Under the pieces are notes generated by a model. The model was given only the letters and a program-made list of their open reading frames with translations. It did not search any database and was not told the DNA's origin. The translations under genes were made by a program, and so were the position numbers. A stretch of 64,000 bases of DNA, from contig JASDSY010000010.1 of NCBI GenBank assembly GCA_041441465.1, positions 248,001 to 312,000 of the forward strand, in the 5' to 3' direction. Positions 17,779 through 26,400 of the stretch are shown piece by piece; position 1 is the first letter of the stretch; each line of letters starts with the position of its first letter. This DNA comes from JASDSY01 sp041441465. Lineage in GTDB: Bacteria > Muiribacteriota > UBA9980.

Positions 17779-18850
17779 TTTCACCACTCATCCTGAGCAT
17801 ATCCACGTAAGCCTCGACCCTTGTAATTACAGCGGCTTCGGAAGTATGTTCGTCAAACGTAAGGTAAAGGCATGGAATTTTATAATCCGAGCATACTTTC
17901 GGCAGTATCGTCGTCGCCACGAGTTCAGGCATGCAGGAAAAAGGCGTAATATGAACAAGTCCGTCGGCTTTTTCCTTCGCAAATGTTATGGCCGAAGCGA
18001 TAGTTTGTATCCCTTTACCGCCGACATCGCTGGCAAGATAGGGCTTCGCAATTTTTTTCAGGGCGCTCTGCGAATTTTTCGTGAAAAAATTCAATCCGGT
18101 AAGCCGCAAAATCCATTCTGAAATATAAATAGTTCTTTTCACCCATACATTGAGATTGCCCAGGATTTTTTCGATATTCATATTTACGCGTCCGTCGAGA
18201 ACCATATATATTTCACCAAGCAGCCCTACTTTTAAAATTTCAGCGGGGTTCAGATCGAGCGGAACCTCAGTTTTATAACGCGCCTTAAGAATTTTCATTA
18301 ATTTACGGGCGGCGCTGAAACTTTTGGCATTCAAAATTTCAAGCTCGATCTCGCGGTGCAATTTTTCGACTTTATTTTTCTCGCTTGAATATGCCCTAAA
18401 ATACGCCGCCAATTTATCGTTTTCCTCAACGAGCCTTAATATTTTCCAGGCAAAATAAAAATAAGAAAGAAGTTTTAAATTGCTTTTCCCGGTTACCTTC
18501 GAAAGGTCATTTAAAACTTCCATTATATTGTCCTGGTTAAGGATTATCATTTTAGCTCCATAACCGGCATCTTTAAGTATTTTCTCCTGAAGCATGCCGT
18601 AAAACCCGAACCTGCACGGTCCGTTTCCGCCGGCCATTATTATCGTATCGGCGCCTTTACTTATTGCCTCGACATAATTTCCGAGACATACTTTAAAAGG
18701 CAGGCACACCTGTTCAGGCGCAAGATCAAAACCTATTTCATATGTTTTTTCAGTAATCGCCGGCGGCACCACGTATTCAAGCCCAAACCTCTCGAATAAC
18801 GCCGAAAGCGCTATATACATATTGCCCATATGAGCAGTCGTAACTTTCAT
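17765..18850 (-). CDS. acyl-CoA dehydratase activase-related (DUF2229/HgdB-like) protein
   Basis: This 361-residue protein looks like the 'CoA protein activase' family that is often fused or paired with the activase ATPase. Evidence is the set of conserved Cys-containing stretches: DLAPEQVCLPFKVCLGN, IIMAGGNGPCRFGFYGMLQ and, near the C-terminus, VHITPFSCMPELVATTILPKV. These are the residues by which HgdA/HgdB-like proteins hold Fe-S clusters. The gene overlaps the activase gene, so the two products are probably made in equal amounts. The substrate and physiological role are unknown. Confidence 0.78.
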   Translation of the reverse strand: MKVTTAHMGNMYIALSALFERFGLEYVVPPAITEKTYEIGFDLAPEQVCLPFKVCLGNYVEAISKGADTIIMAGGNGPCRFGFYGMLQEKILKDAGYGAKMIILNQDNIMEVLNDLSKVTGKSNLKLLSYFYFAWKILRLVEENDKLAAYFRAYSSEKNKVEKLHREIELEILNAKSFSAARKLMKILKARYKTEVPLDLNPAEILKVGLLGEIYMVLDGRVNMNIEKILGNLNVWVKRTIYISEWILRLTGLNFFTKNSQSALKKIAKPYLASDVGGKGIQTIASAITFAKEKADGLVHITPFSCMPELVATTILPKVCSDYKIPCLYLTFDEHTSEAAVITRVEAYVDMLRMSGENAQK

Positions 18851-18859
18851 ATATCATCC

Positions 18860-19756
18860 TTATCTTGAAAATAACTGCAAGAGTTTATCTATGAAAGTTA
18901 ATTTTTTAAGCGAAATGACTTTCACTTTTTCACCGTCAATATACTTAGCTATATTTAAAAATAACTCAGCCGCAAATGCCCTGCCGTTTAATACAACCGG
19001 CCTTTTCTTAAAATTCGAAACGGTAATATCGTAATCAAACGGAATCTGTCCTATCAGCGGAAGTTTAAGAACTTTCTGTATCTGTTCAGGTTCGAGCGAC
19101 AAATTTTCGGCAATAAGCTGCGTTTCGATTTTATTTATTATGAGGCTTATATTCTTGGTTAAAATACCGGCCGATTCCAATAATCCAGTAATTTTATCTG
19201 AATTCCGAAGCGCCGTATGCTCGGGCGTCGTTACTACAATCGCATGCGTCGCAGGCGCTACCGCGCAAAAAAATCCATTTTCAATTCCGGCCGGCGCATC
19301 GATTATTATATAATCGAAATCTTTCATAAGGCTGTGGCAAAATTCCGCCATTTTTTCAGGGGATAAAGCTTTTTTATCGGCGGTTTGCGAAGCGGTTATA
19401 AAATAAAGCGACGATGCCCGGGGGTCCTGAACGCAGGCAGCTGCGAATTTTACTTCACCGTTTATGCACTGAGTAATGTCAAAATTACAATGTTCTTCAA
19501 GCCCCATTATTATTTCAAGATTTTTTAATCCGGCATCGCCGTCGATCAACAAAACTTTTTTGCCCAAAAGCGAAAGGCCCATAGCCAGATTAGCGCTTAT
19601 GGTAGTTTTACCGACCCCGCCTTTTCCCGAAACAATAGTATACACTTTGGCGTATCGTTCTTTTTTCTCGGACGGCTGCGGATTTTTCTCGCCGCCCGCC
19701 GCGACGGACGAATTTATATTTTTTAAGTCTTTCATTAATTCATTATTTTCGGGCAT
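18860..19756 (-). CDS. minD: septum site-determining ATPase MinD
   Basis: The deviant Walker A GKGGVGKTT (about residues 43-51), DGDAGLKNLEIIMG, DYIIIDAPAGIENGF and VVTTPEHTALRNSDK are characteristic of MinD. The C-terminal helix ISLKKLTFIDKLLQLFSR is an amphipathic membrane-targeting sequence, which supports MinD over the soluble flagellar FlhG. A non-conserved, charged N-terminal extension of about 35 residues precedes the ATPase. It starts directly at the minC stop (TAA then ATG). No minE or divIVA gene is adjacent. Confidence 0.88.
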   Translation of the reverse strand: MPENNELMKDLKNINSSVAAGGEKNPQPSEKKERYAKVYTIVSGKGGVGKTTISANLAMGLSLLGKKVLLIDGDAGLKNLEIIMGLEEHCNFDITQCINGEVKFAAACVQDPRASSLYFITASQTADKKALSPEKMAEFCHSLMKDFDYIIIDAPAGIENGFFCAVAPATHAIVVTTPEHTALRNSDKITGLLESAGILTKNISLIINKIETQLIAENLSLEPEQIQKVLKLPLIGQIPFDYDITVSNFKKRPVVLNGRAFAAELFLNIAKYIDGEKVKVISLKKLTFIDKLLQLFSR

Positions 19757-20443
19757 TTATATCTTAACACATCCTTTGTTCAATTGCCCTTCCGGATGGG
19801 GCCTGATAATGATCTCGCCGTTTTTTAAAATGCAGATTACCTGTCTTCCCGTCAATTCGGAAGGAATGTCTGAAATCAGCATCTGTTGTTCGCCAAGCTT
19901 AAATTTAACAGGGGAAAACGAAGAAGCTACTATAAAAAGATTGCCGTCAGAAGGCGTTTCTGAATAGGCCCATAATTCGCCGTTGCAATCGCCCATAATA
20001 GTTATCGGGCCGCATGCCTTTATATAGCCGCCGGCATTCAGGCTGCCTATTACAGTAATCGGACCGTTGTGCTCAATTTTCTGGCCGCATCTTACCGGGC
20101 CTTTTACATAAAGAACGTTATTAGCCGCCTGCACCTTGTTAATCGCGGTGTCCTGATCATTTTTATGCGACCTGTTAAGCGCATTCCGCGTGTTTGTGTA
20201 AACGCTTTTTATCAAGACATTGCATTTTTTTTCGATATCCGATTTTAACGATTCTATTTCCCCGGTCGTAATAGCCCTTGTCATAAGGTCTAATACGACA
20301 GGATGATTTTCTTTTTTCACGCTTATCGAAAAAATTTTTTCCGTTATAGCGCCAGCAAGACTGCGCCGTGAAATTTTTTCCGATACTCTTAAAATAAGTT
20401 GAGTGGGCGTTTCTTCGACTTTTATATCATTTTTAGAAAACAT
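19757..20443 (-). CDS. minC: septum site-determining protein MinC
   Basis: At 228 residues this has the two-part structure of MinC. The C-terminal beta-helix domain shows YVKGPVRCGQKIEHNGPITVIGSLNAGG then YIKACGPITIMGDCNG, with the regular glycine-turn spacing of MinC_C, and ends in the GRQVICILKNGEIIIRP strand. The N-terminal domain is divergent. MinC blocks FtsZ ring assembly away from mid-cell when recruited by MinD. Its start overlaps the stop of the TPR lipoprotein by one base and its stop abuts minD, so it is translationally coupled on both sides. Confidence 0.85.
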   Translation of the reverse strand: MFSKNDIKVEETPTQLILRVSEKISRRSLAGAITEKIFSISVKKENHPVVLDLMTRAITTGEIESLKSDIEKKCNVLIKSVYTNTRNALNRSHKNDQDTAINKVQAANNVLYVKGPVRCGQKIEHNGPITVIGSLNAGGYIKACGPITIMGDCNGELWAYSETPSDGNLFIVASSFSPVKFKLGEQQMLISDIPSELTGRQVICILKNGEIIIRPHPEGQLNKGCVKI

Positions 20444-21375
20444 TAACGGCGACCTTCATCCTGAATTTTAGCTATCATTTTTTTAACGTACTGATTATTG
20501 AAATCCATTGACAATGCCTTATTATAATAGTATGCAGATTTCGAAAGGTCATTCTTTTCGAAATAATAAAGATCTCCGAGGTTTATGCAGGCGTTAATAT
20601 ATGTAGAATCCAGTTCTAACGTTTTTTTATACATATCGATAGCCTTGTCAATAAGATTTTCGTTATGATAAATTACGCCTATTTGAAAATAAGCGTCCTT
20701 AAAGTTAGGATCGATTTTCAGTATCGCCTGGAACTCTTCAAGAGCGGCATCTTTTATACCTTTTTCAAGGTAATATACTCCGAGGTTATAGTGCGAATAA
20801 GGATCGTTCGGAACTAGATCGGCATATTTTTTCATGTAAAGCGACGCCTTCGATGAATCCCCCATTTTCGTATAAAGCTGACTTAAATTAAAATAATACT
20901 GAGGTTCTTTCGACTCGAGTTCTATGGCGCGTTTCAGTTCAAATTCCGCTTTATCGTAGATATTTTGCTTGGCGTAAATGATGCCCAGATTAAAATGCGC
21001 ATGAGCCATGCTTTCGTCAATCGAAAGTCCTTTTTTTATAAATAAAATGGCATTTGGAATATCATTTTTCTTGGCATACGCAAGTCCGAGGCCCGCATAA
21101 GATTCGGCCGAAGCGGGATTGATTTCTATGGCTTTTTTAAAGTTAGCGATAGCCATGTCAATTTTTCCGTTCTGCCCGGCGACTGTAGCGAGATTATAAT
21201 ACTCTTCAGCTGTGCGATATTTAGGAAGCAGGTCGATATTTTCCTTTTGTGCTTTGTCGCTGCCGCCGCAGCCGGTATTCAATATGAAAACCAGCACCAA
21301 TAATAATAACACTGTAAAATTTTTTCTGATTTTCTTGACGCTTAAAACAGTTTTGAGATTAAAAATAAAATCCAT
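20443..21375 (-). CDS. TPR-repeat lipoprotein
   Basis: A signal sequence ends at a lipobox (LNTGC, Cys near residue 36), so it should be lipid-anchored. About seven to eight tandem 34-residue TPR units follow, for example AESYAGLGLAYAKKNDIPNAI and PYSHYNLGVYYLEKGIKDAAL. TPR proteins of this kind act as protein-interaction scaffolds; the partner is unknown. It shares one base with minC and lies 76 bases after the NHL lipoprotein, in the same run. Confidence 0.85.
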   Translation of the reverse strand: MDFIFNLKTVLSVKKIRKNFTVLLLLVLVFILNTGCGGSDKAQKENIDLLPKYRTAEEYYNLATVAGQNGKIDMAIANFKKAIEINPASAESYAGLGLAYAKKNDIPNAILFIKKGLSIDESMAHAHFNLGIIYAKQNIYDKAEFELKRAIELESKEPQYYFNLSQLYTKMGDSSKASLYMKKYADLVPNDPYSHYNLGVYYLEKGIKDAALEEFQAILKIDPNFKDAYFQIGVIYHNENLIDKAIDMYKKTLELDSTYINACINLGDLYYFEKNDLSKSAYYYNKALSMDFNNQYVKKMIAKIQDEGRR

Positions 21376-21451
21376 CTAAAAATTCATTCCTCCAATTTTA
21401 TATCGATTAATTAATTTTTTTTGGACCGGCGAACTGACTAAATTAACTAAA

Positions 21452-23770
21452 CTAATTTATTTTTTTTGCAGCTTCAGAGTTTTTATATTTTTTAAGTAAT
21501 TCAGCTTCAATCAAAGCCGCTTCGTAACTCTTGCCGAGATTTCTGTTGCACTGAGCCATATAATATAACGAGTTCGGATTGGCGATGCCCAGGCGCTGGT
21601 ATTTTTCAAATTCCACGAGCGCTTCCTGAAAAAGGCCCTGCGAAAAAAGCTGAACCGCATTTTTATAACGGTCGATAACCTTGTATTTAAACATACAAAG
21701 ATTATCATTTGAAGATGCCAGCACAAAAAAATTATTATCTATGACACGCGCGTCGATGACATAAAAATTCCCTAAAGTAGCGCTCTCTGCGAGATTTATT
21801 ACCGAATCGACAGTAAAATTTTCATTTAAAGTGGAAAAAACAATACAGCGCTTGTTTTCATTTTCAATTAAAAACGAATAAGTCTTTTTCGAAAGCACGA
21901 GAATATCTGGATTCTTTAGCGGCGGCGCAATTACTCCGGCTGAAATATAAGAATTCTGGTATTTGCCGTATTCGTCAAACTTAACTATCCTTTTTTCATC
22001 CCTGTCAAGTAAATAAAAATTCCTGAACATATCCGAACAGACATTCATATATGACTGCGGCTGCTTCGGCAGCTTAAACTTAGTAATAATTCTGCCGTTA
22101 ATGTTCAGTTTATATATATACGGCATATCCTTGCCGAGTCCCAAGACATTTCCCTGCCCGTCATCGCATATGCTTTTTATATATATTTTTTTAGGCTCGG
22201 TCTTTTTAGAACTGATTTCATCCGGAACACGCGCGGCCTTTATGTGCGCCATCGGGGAAACCACAATATTTCGCTGGCCGTTAAAATCGAAAAATATGAA
22301 ATTGGCGGCCTGGTCGATTGTAGCAAAATTCGGCGGATAATTATTTTTGGCCGCAAAAAAATCGTTCAGAATTTTTATGAATTGAAATTCATAAGGTATG
22401 GAATAATGAGCATTGCCGGTAAAATCAAAGATATGTATTTTTTCATGAAGATCGACATACATTCCATAATGAGCGAGCGAGTTCGGCCCGAGTATATCGC
22501 CGTATGATTCTATGTATTCTCCGTTCGGGCCGAAAACGATAGCCTCGTTACGTTCGCCGTCAAAAATTATTATGCGTTTGAGCTTGTCGGTAATTATATG
22601 GACCGGCATTGAAAATTTGCCGGGGCGCTTGCCGTAGCTTCCGAAAGAAAAGCTGAAAACGCCTGATTTATTATATACATTCACTTTGTAATTCTTGTCG
22701 TCGAGGATATAAACGCTGTCATCAGGTCCTATAGCGAAGTCGGCCGGAAAAATATTATTAATCGACACATTTCCTTCTTTTACGACTCCGTATTGAGATA
22801 CCGCTTCTCCGCGTGCGTTCAATTTGTCGATAACCCTGGCATTTTTCCTGAGAATAAACATGTCGCCGTTGGTATTTTGTAATATTTTATTTCCCGAATA
22901 TTTTAAAAGCTGACATTTAACAGGTCTTTTAGTTTCCTCATCGAACGACGGCACAATTTTTAAAATAGTATTGTTGGCCGAGTCGATCATAAAGTAACCG
23001 CCCGCGGGGCCGCGGTAAAAATAAATCTCGTCGGAAAGCTGATCATATGAATATTCAAAGGCTTTTTTGCCGTCCATATAAAAATAAACCTTAGCGGTCC
23101 TTATATCGGCGTATATGGTATATTCATCGAATGAAAACCGCTTTGTCGCAAAATTAAGCTTTATTATATCATTTTTTTCAGATTCGGAAATGTCGTTTGA
23201 GCAAAGCAGCGCTCCGTTTTTTGAAAAACGGTAAAAACGTCCGAGAATGCTGCAAGTCATTATTATATTGCCGTCGAGGTCTTCAACTATATTACTTGGA
23301 GCTAATATTCTGGATTCACTGCCAAAATTTAATTTTACCTTTTCGATAAGATTGCCGAATTTGTTGAACGTATAAAGAATGCCGGTATTTTTATCGTAAG
23401 TTATAAAGTTGCCGTCTTTATCAATATCAAAATTCGATATGGGCGCGGCATTAATATATGCAAATTTATCGAGAAAAAAGAATTCTTCCTTGAGATCGAG
23501 ATAATTCTTAAAATACTTTTCATCGTCATCGAACATAAATTTAGGCTTCAACTTATCTTTTTCGGATAATATTTCCTGCTTTTTCGCTTCAGCCTGTTTA
23601 ATCGCCGATTTCGTGTTATATTTTCCCTTGAGCAGGGCGTCCGTCAGGTCGCATCCTGAATTAACCGCGGAAGTAATCATAAGAAGCGTAAAGATGGCCG
23701 CAGCCTTTAATTTAATTCCTATCCGTTCGTGACTGTTAATATTTTTAGCGTCCGTGCTATTTAAAATCAT
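21452..23770 (-). CDS. NHL/beta-propeller lipoprotein with C-terminal TPR-like tail
   Basis: This 772-residue protein starts with a long, basic n-region, a hydrophobic helix and a lipobox (VNSGC, Cys near residue 40). The body has NHL-like beta-propeller repeats, such as FGSYGKRPGKFSMPVHIITDKLKRIIIFD around residue 380 and FDIDKDGNFITYDKNTGILYTFNKFGNLI around residue 95. The last 70 residues form TPR-type helices (AVQLFSQGLFQEALVEFEKYQ). It overlaps the preceding NHL gene by four bases (ATGA). An extracytoplasmic binding scaffold is likely; there is no sign of an active site. Confidence 0.75.
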   Translation of the reverse strand: MILNSTDAKNINSHERIGIKLKAAAIFTLLMITSAVNSGCDLTDALLKGKYNTKSAIKQAEAKKQEILSEKDKLKPKFMFDDDEKYFKNYLDLKEEFFFLDKFAYINAAPISNFDIDKDGNFITYDKNTGILYTFNKFGNLIEKVKLNFGSESRILAPSNIVEDLDGNIIMTCSILGRFYRFSKNGALLCSNDISESEKNDIIKLNFATKRFSFDEYTIYADIRTAKVYFYMDGKKAFEYSYDQLSDEIYFYRGPAGGYFMIDSANNTILKIVPSFDEETKRPVKCQLLKYSGNKILQNTNGDMFILRKNARVIDKLNARGEAVSQYGVVKEGNVSINNIFPADFAIGPDDSVYILDDKNYKVNVYNKSGVFSFSFGSYGKRPGKFSMPVHIITDKLKRIIIFDGERNEAIVFGPNGEYIESYGDILGPNSLAHYGMYVDLHEKIHIFDFTGNAHYSIPYEFQFIKILNDFFAAKNNYPPNFATIDQAANFIFFDFNGQRNIVVSPMAHIKAARVPDEISSKKTEPKKIYIKSICDDGQGNVLGLGKDMPYIYKLNINGRIITKFKLPKQPQSYMNVCSDMFRNFYLLDRDEKRIVKFDEYGKYQNSYISAGVIAPPLKNPDILVLSKKTYSFLIENENKRCIVFSTLNENFTVDSVINLAESATLGNFYVIDARVIDNNFFVLASSNDNLCMFKYKVIDRYKNAVQLFSQGLFQEALVEFEKYQRLGIANPNSLYYMAQCNRNLGKSYEAALIEAELLKKYKNSEAAKKIN

Positions 23771-25263
23771 TTTCTTAACTCCGTAATTTTCAAATAATGA
23801 CTGCTTGCGGTATTTTCAGAAGCAAGTTTAATTATATTGCTGCGCCCGGCATCCGAAATAAAAATATCGCCGTCTTTATTCGTAGCTATAGAGCTTATTT
23901 GTTCATATTCGCCGCTCAGATACTCGAGAAAAACCCCTGCCGGTGAAAATGCTGCAATTTTATATGCCCTATCGATTTTTACGCCGACGAGTATCATCTT
24001 GTCAAGATACGTCGCAAGCGCGCTTACACCTTCTATTTCTTTGTTTTTTATATTTATTTCGCCGTGATTATTGCCGTATTCGTCAAAAACCGCGATTCTT
24101 TTATTTTGCGAGTCAAGTATATAAATCTGATTTTTAGAGTCTATCGCGATATCGGTAGGCTCGTTAAATTTGCCGCTGCCATAGCCAAATCCGCCGATTT
24201 CAAGCATAAAGTTACCGTTAGTGTCAAATTTTTGAACGCGGTCGTTTTTAGAATCGCACACCCATAAGTAATTTGACGAATCGGTGGCGATTCCGGCCGG
24301 CGAGCTTAAACGTCCTGTAGCGCGGCCTTCGCCTCCGAATATTAAAACAAAATTACCGTCTTTATCGAATTTTTGGATCCTGTTATTGCCTTTTTCCGAA
24401 ACAAATATATTTTTATTCGTAACAGCCACTCCGACAGGCTCGTTAAATGTCACGGCGTTAGAAGTACCTACAGTGTTTTTTGAAGTATCGGTTTCATCCC
24501 AGGCAAATGTTCCGAATTCATATATAAAATTACCATTCCTGTCGAACTTTTGAACACGGTCATTACCATAATCAGCCACATAAATATTACCGGTCGAATC
24601 GCAGCAAATGCCTCGCGGCGACGAAAGCAGCCCGCTCGCCCTTCCCTGCATTCCAATTTTAAGCGTCTCCTTCGGCAAAACTGTTGTAATATCAAAGCGG
24701 AGCAGGTATTTCTCGGCTTTCGCCTTCGAGTACTTATATTCAGGATTTTCAGAACTTTTATTCGCCCCAGGGGCCCCTTCGTCATCAGAAATTTTTTCGA
24801 TTATACCGTATTTTTTAAGTGCTTCCGTCAAATTTATTTCGACAGGCTCAGAGCCGTCTTTATAAAAGAACTTATTGGCAAATAATTCATATATTTTTTC
24901 TTTTTTTTCATTGTTAGATGCGAGATAGACAGAAATAACGGAATTTTGTAAAATATTCAAATAAAATTTATAATTATTGTTTTCATCTTTATCAAATTTT
25001 TTTAAAAAAGAGGTTTCACCCGAAAGATTTGCCGCCGCATCAGCCGCAGACTCATTCGATTTTACCCGTTGTTTTATTTTTTTCGCTTTTTCTTTTTCAA
25101 GCGTATCCATAAGGCTGAATTGTTTTTTTTGCGGCTGCCGTTCATTTTTTTCCGCTGCCATTACAGATGAAACCGGCTGTATAACAGGTAAAATAAGCAT
25201 TATTAGAAGGACAAGTTTATTTATTATTTTTAATTTACGGCGGATAAATTTATATACATTCAT
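23767..25263 (-). CDS. secreted NHL-repeat beta-propeller protein
   Basis: A signal peptide (VLLIMLILPVIQPVSSVMAAE) precedes a charged linker and a beta-propeller made of NHL repeats. Clear units are LLSSPRGICCDSTGNIYVADYGNDRVQKFD, LSSPAGIATDSSNYLWVCDSKNDRVQKFD and FNEPTDIAIDSKNQIYILDSQNKRIAVFD; about six blades are expected. NHL propellers bind proteins, RNA or carbohydrate; a secreted one most likely binds a surface partner. It is the first gene of the run ending in the Trm112-like gene, with its own promoter and a GGGAGA ribosome site. Confidence 0.85.
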   Translation of the reverse strand: MNVYKFIRRKLKIINKLVLLIMLILPVIQPVSSVMAAEKNERQPQKKQFSLMDTLEKEKAKKIKQRVKSNESAADAAANLSGETSFLKKFDKDENNNYKFYLNILQNSVISVYLASNNEKKEKIYELFANKFFYKDGSEPVEINLTEALKKYGIIEKISDDEGAPGANKSSENPEYKYSKAKAEKYLLRFDITTVLPKETLKIGMQGRASGLLSSPRGICCDSTGNIYVADYGNDRVQKFDRNGNFIYEFGTFAWDETDTSKNTVGTSNAVTFNEPVGVAVTNKNIFVSEKGNNRIQKFDKDGNFVLIFGGEGRATGRLSSPAGIATDSSNYLWVCDSKNDRVQKFDTNGNFMLEIGGFGYGSGKFNEPTDIAIDSKNQIYILDSQNKRIAVFDEYGNNHGEINIKNKEIEGVSALATYLDKMILVGVKIDRAYKIAAFSPAGVFLEYLSGEYEQISSIATNKDGDIFISDAGRSNIIKLASENTASSHYLKITELRK

Positions 25264-25339
25264 TTAACTATTCTCCCGAAAATGGAAAAATATAACATGG
25301 CCTTTAATTTTTAAAAGCCAGATATTACTATAATTTTTT

Positions 25340-25368
25340 ATTATAACAAATATAAAAATATAATTCAA
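25340..25368 (-). promoter_or_regulatory. promoter of the NHL-TPR-minCD-activase run
   Basis: On the minus strand TTGAAT (25363-25368), a 17-base spacer ending TGT, then TATAAT (25340-25345), an extended -10 type. It lies about 75 bases before the first NHL gene and is the only good promoter seen for the following eight genes. Confidence 0.7.
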
Positions 25369-25497
25369 CAAAAAAATAATTTAAAAATGGAAAATGAGTT
25401 TGATTTTAAAATTCAAACAAAGAATTTTAATTTTGAGAATTGTTTTTATTTAGGTAAAAAAGATTATATTTTCGAGAATAAAAAATAATATTAAGTA

Positions 25498-25538
25498 AAA
25501 ATGAAAAAGCCTGAAGTTCATATTGAACCTCAGGCTTT
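25498..25538 (-). terminator. terminator of the tRNA cluster
   Basis: A 15-bp stem, AAAGCCTGAAGTTCA (25506-25520) with TGAACCTCAGGCTTT (25524-25538), has one wobble pair and a three-base loop. On the minus strand a T-rich tail follows. It lies just downstream of tRNA-Gly(GCC), the last tRNA. Confidence 0.85.
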
Positions 25539-25546
25539 AAATTTAG

Positions 25547-25618
25547 AGCGGAAGACGGGATTTGAACCCGCGACGTTTACCTTGGCAAGGTAACGCTCTA
25601 CCACTGAGCCACTTCCGC
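25547..25618 (-). tRNA. tRNA-Gly(GCC)
   Basis: A complete 72-base cloverleaf with 7-bp acceptor GCGGAAG/CTTCCGC, GGTTCAAAT T arm and anticodon GCC in the loop between TACCT and AGGTA. CCA is not encoded. Last of the cluster. Confidence 0.95.
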
Positions 25619-25687
25619 ATTATAAAAGCAAAAATTATTCAAGTATCAAATCATAAATAACAATAATAACTCAATAAATTTTGCCTA

Positions 25688-25741
25688 TGAGCCATACTGG
25701 AATCGAACCAGTGACACCATGATTAAAAATCATGTGCTCTA
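25688..25741 (-). tRNA. partial tRNA-Lys(TTT), cut by the assembly gap (possible duplicate)
   Basis: This is the 3' part of a tRNA-Lys that runs into 100 N. Bases 25687-25741 are identical over exactly 55 bases to 25842-25896 on the other side of the gap. It may be the same single gene seen at two overlapping contig ends rather than a second copy. Confidence 0.55.
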
Positions 25742-25841
25742 NNNNNNNNNNNNNNNNNNNNNNNNNNNNNNNNNNNNNNNNNNNNNNNNNNNNNNNNNNN
25801 NNNNNNNNNNNNNNNNNNNNNNNNNNNNNNNNNNNNNNNNN
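25742..25841. other. assembly gap of 100 N
   Basis: A run of exactly 100 N is a conventional placeholder for a gap of unknown size. Its two flanks repeat each other for 55 bases, which suggests that contigs overlapping by one assembly k-mer were scaffolded but not merged. Confidence 0.9.
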
Positions 25842-25842
25842 A

Positions 25843-25915
25843 TGAGCCATACTGGAATCGAACCAGTGACACCATGATTAAAAATCATGTGCTCTACCAG
25901 CTGAGCTAATGGCCC
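25843..25915 (-). tRNA. tRNA-Lys(TTT)
   Basis: A complete 73-base cloverleaf: acceptor GGGCCAT/ATGGCTC, D arm AGCTCAGCTGGTAGAGC, anticodon TTT in loop TTTTTAA, T arm GGTTCGATT, discriminator A. CCA is not encoded. Confidence 0.95.
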
Positions 25916-25947
25916 ACTATAAGTTATTAAAAATCTATGTCAAATAA

Positions 25948-26020
25948 TGTGCCCGATAGGAGTCGAACCTACAACCTTTGGATCCGGAATCCACTGCTCT
26001 ATCCATTGAGCCACGGGCAC
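25948..26020 (-). tRNA. tRNA-Arg(CCG)
   Basis: 73 bases, acceptor GTGCCCG/CGGGCAC, anticodon loop TTCCGGA giving CCG, T arm GGTTCGACT. The outermost anticodon-stem pair (G-A) is unpaired. CCA is not encoded. Confidence 0.93.
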
Positions 26021-26049
26021 AGTATTTTTTATTCTTTACTCTGCCTGTA

Positions 26050-26122
26050 CGCGCTCGATAGGAGTTGAACCTACAACCCGCGGATCCGAAGTCCGATGCT
26101 CTATCCATTGAGCTACGAGCGC
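26050..26122 (-). tRNA. tRNA-Arg(TCG)
   Basis: 73 bases, acceptor GCGCTCG/CGAGCGC, anticodon loop CTTCGGA giving TCG, T arm GGTTCAACT. Closely similar to the neighbouring tRNA-Arg(CCG), so the two probably arose by duplication. Confidence 0.93.
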
Positions 26123-26130
26123 TAAATCAA

Positions 26131-26208
26131 TGGGGCGAATGACGGGATTCGAACCCGCGACGCCCAGATCCACAATCTGGTACTCTAACCATCTGAGCTA
26201 CATTCGCC
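26131..26208 (-). tRNA. tRNA-His(GTG), with encoded G-1 and CCA
   Basis: The acceptor is extended to 8 bp (GGCGAATG with CATTCGCC), the extra 5' G that marks bacterial tRNA-His. The anticodon loop TTGTGGA gives GTG. The three bases after the discriminator C (26131-26133) read CCA on the minus strand, the only encoded CCA I find in this cluster. Confidence 0.95.
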
Positions 26209-26308
26209 ATGCATCTTTTATATTTTTTCAAAAAAACCTTATTAATTAAACGAATAAAATTTTAACACATTTAAAATTAAATGTCAATGTTTTTTATTCT
26301 TTTTTTTA

Positions 26309-26382
26309 TGGGCCTGAGAGGATTCGAACCTCCCACCCACTGATTAGAAGTCAGTTGCTCTATCCAAATGAGCTACAGGCCC
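26309..26382 (-). tRNA. tRNA-Arg(TCT)
   Basis: 74 bases, acceptor GGGCCTG/CAGGCCC, anticodon stem ACTGA/TCAGT around loop CTTCTAA giving TCT, T arm GGTTCGAAT. The third arginine isoacceptor in the cluster. Confidence 0.95.
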
Positions 26383-26400
26383 ACATTTTCCAAATAAAAA

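Noticed and set aside
18860..19756. FlhG (flagellar number regulator) instead of MinD
   Set aside because: The gene directly follows a MinC gene and the protein has a C-terminal amphipathic membrane helix of MinD type.
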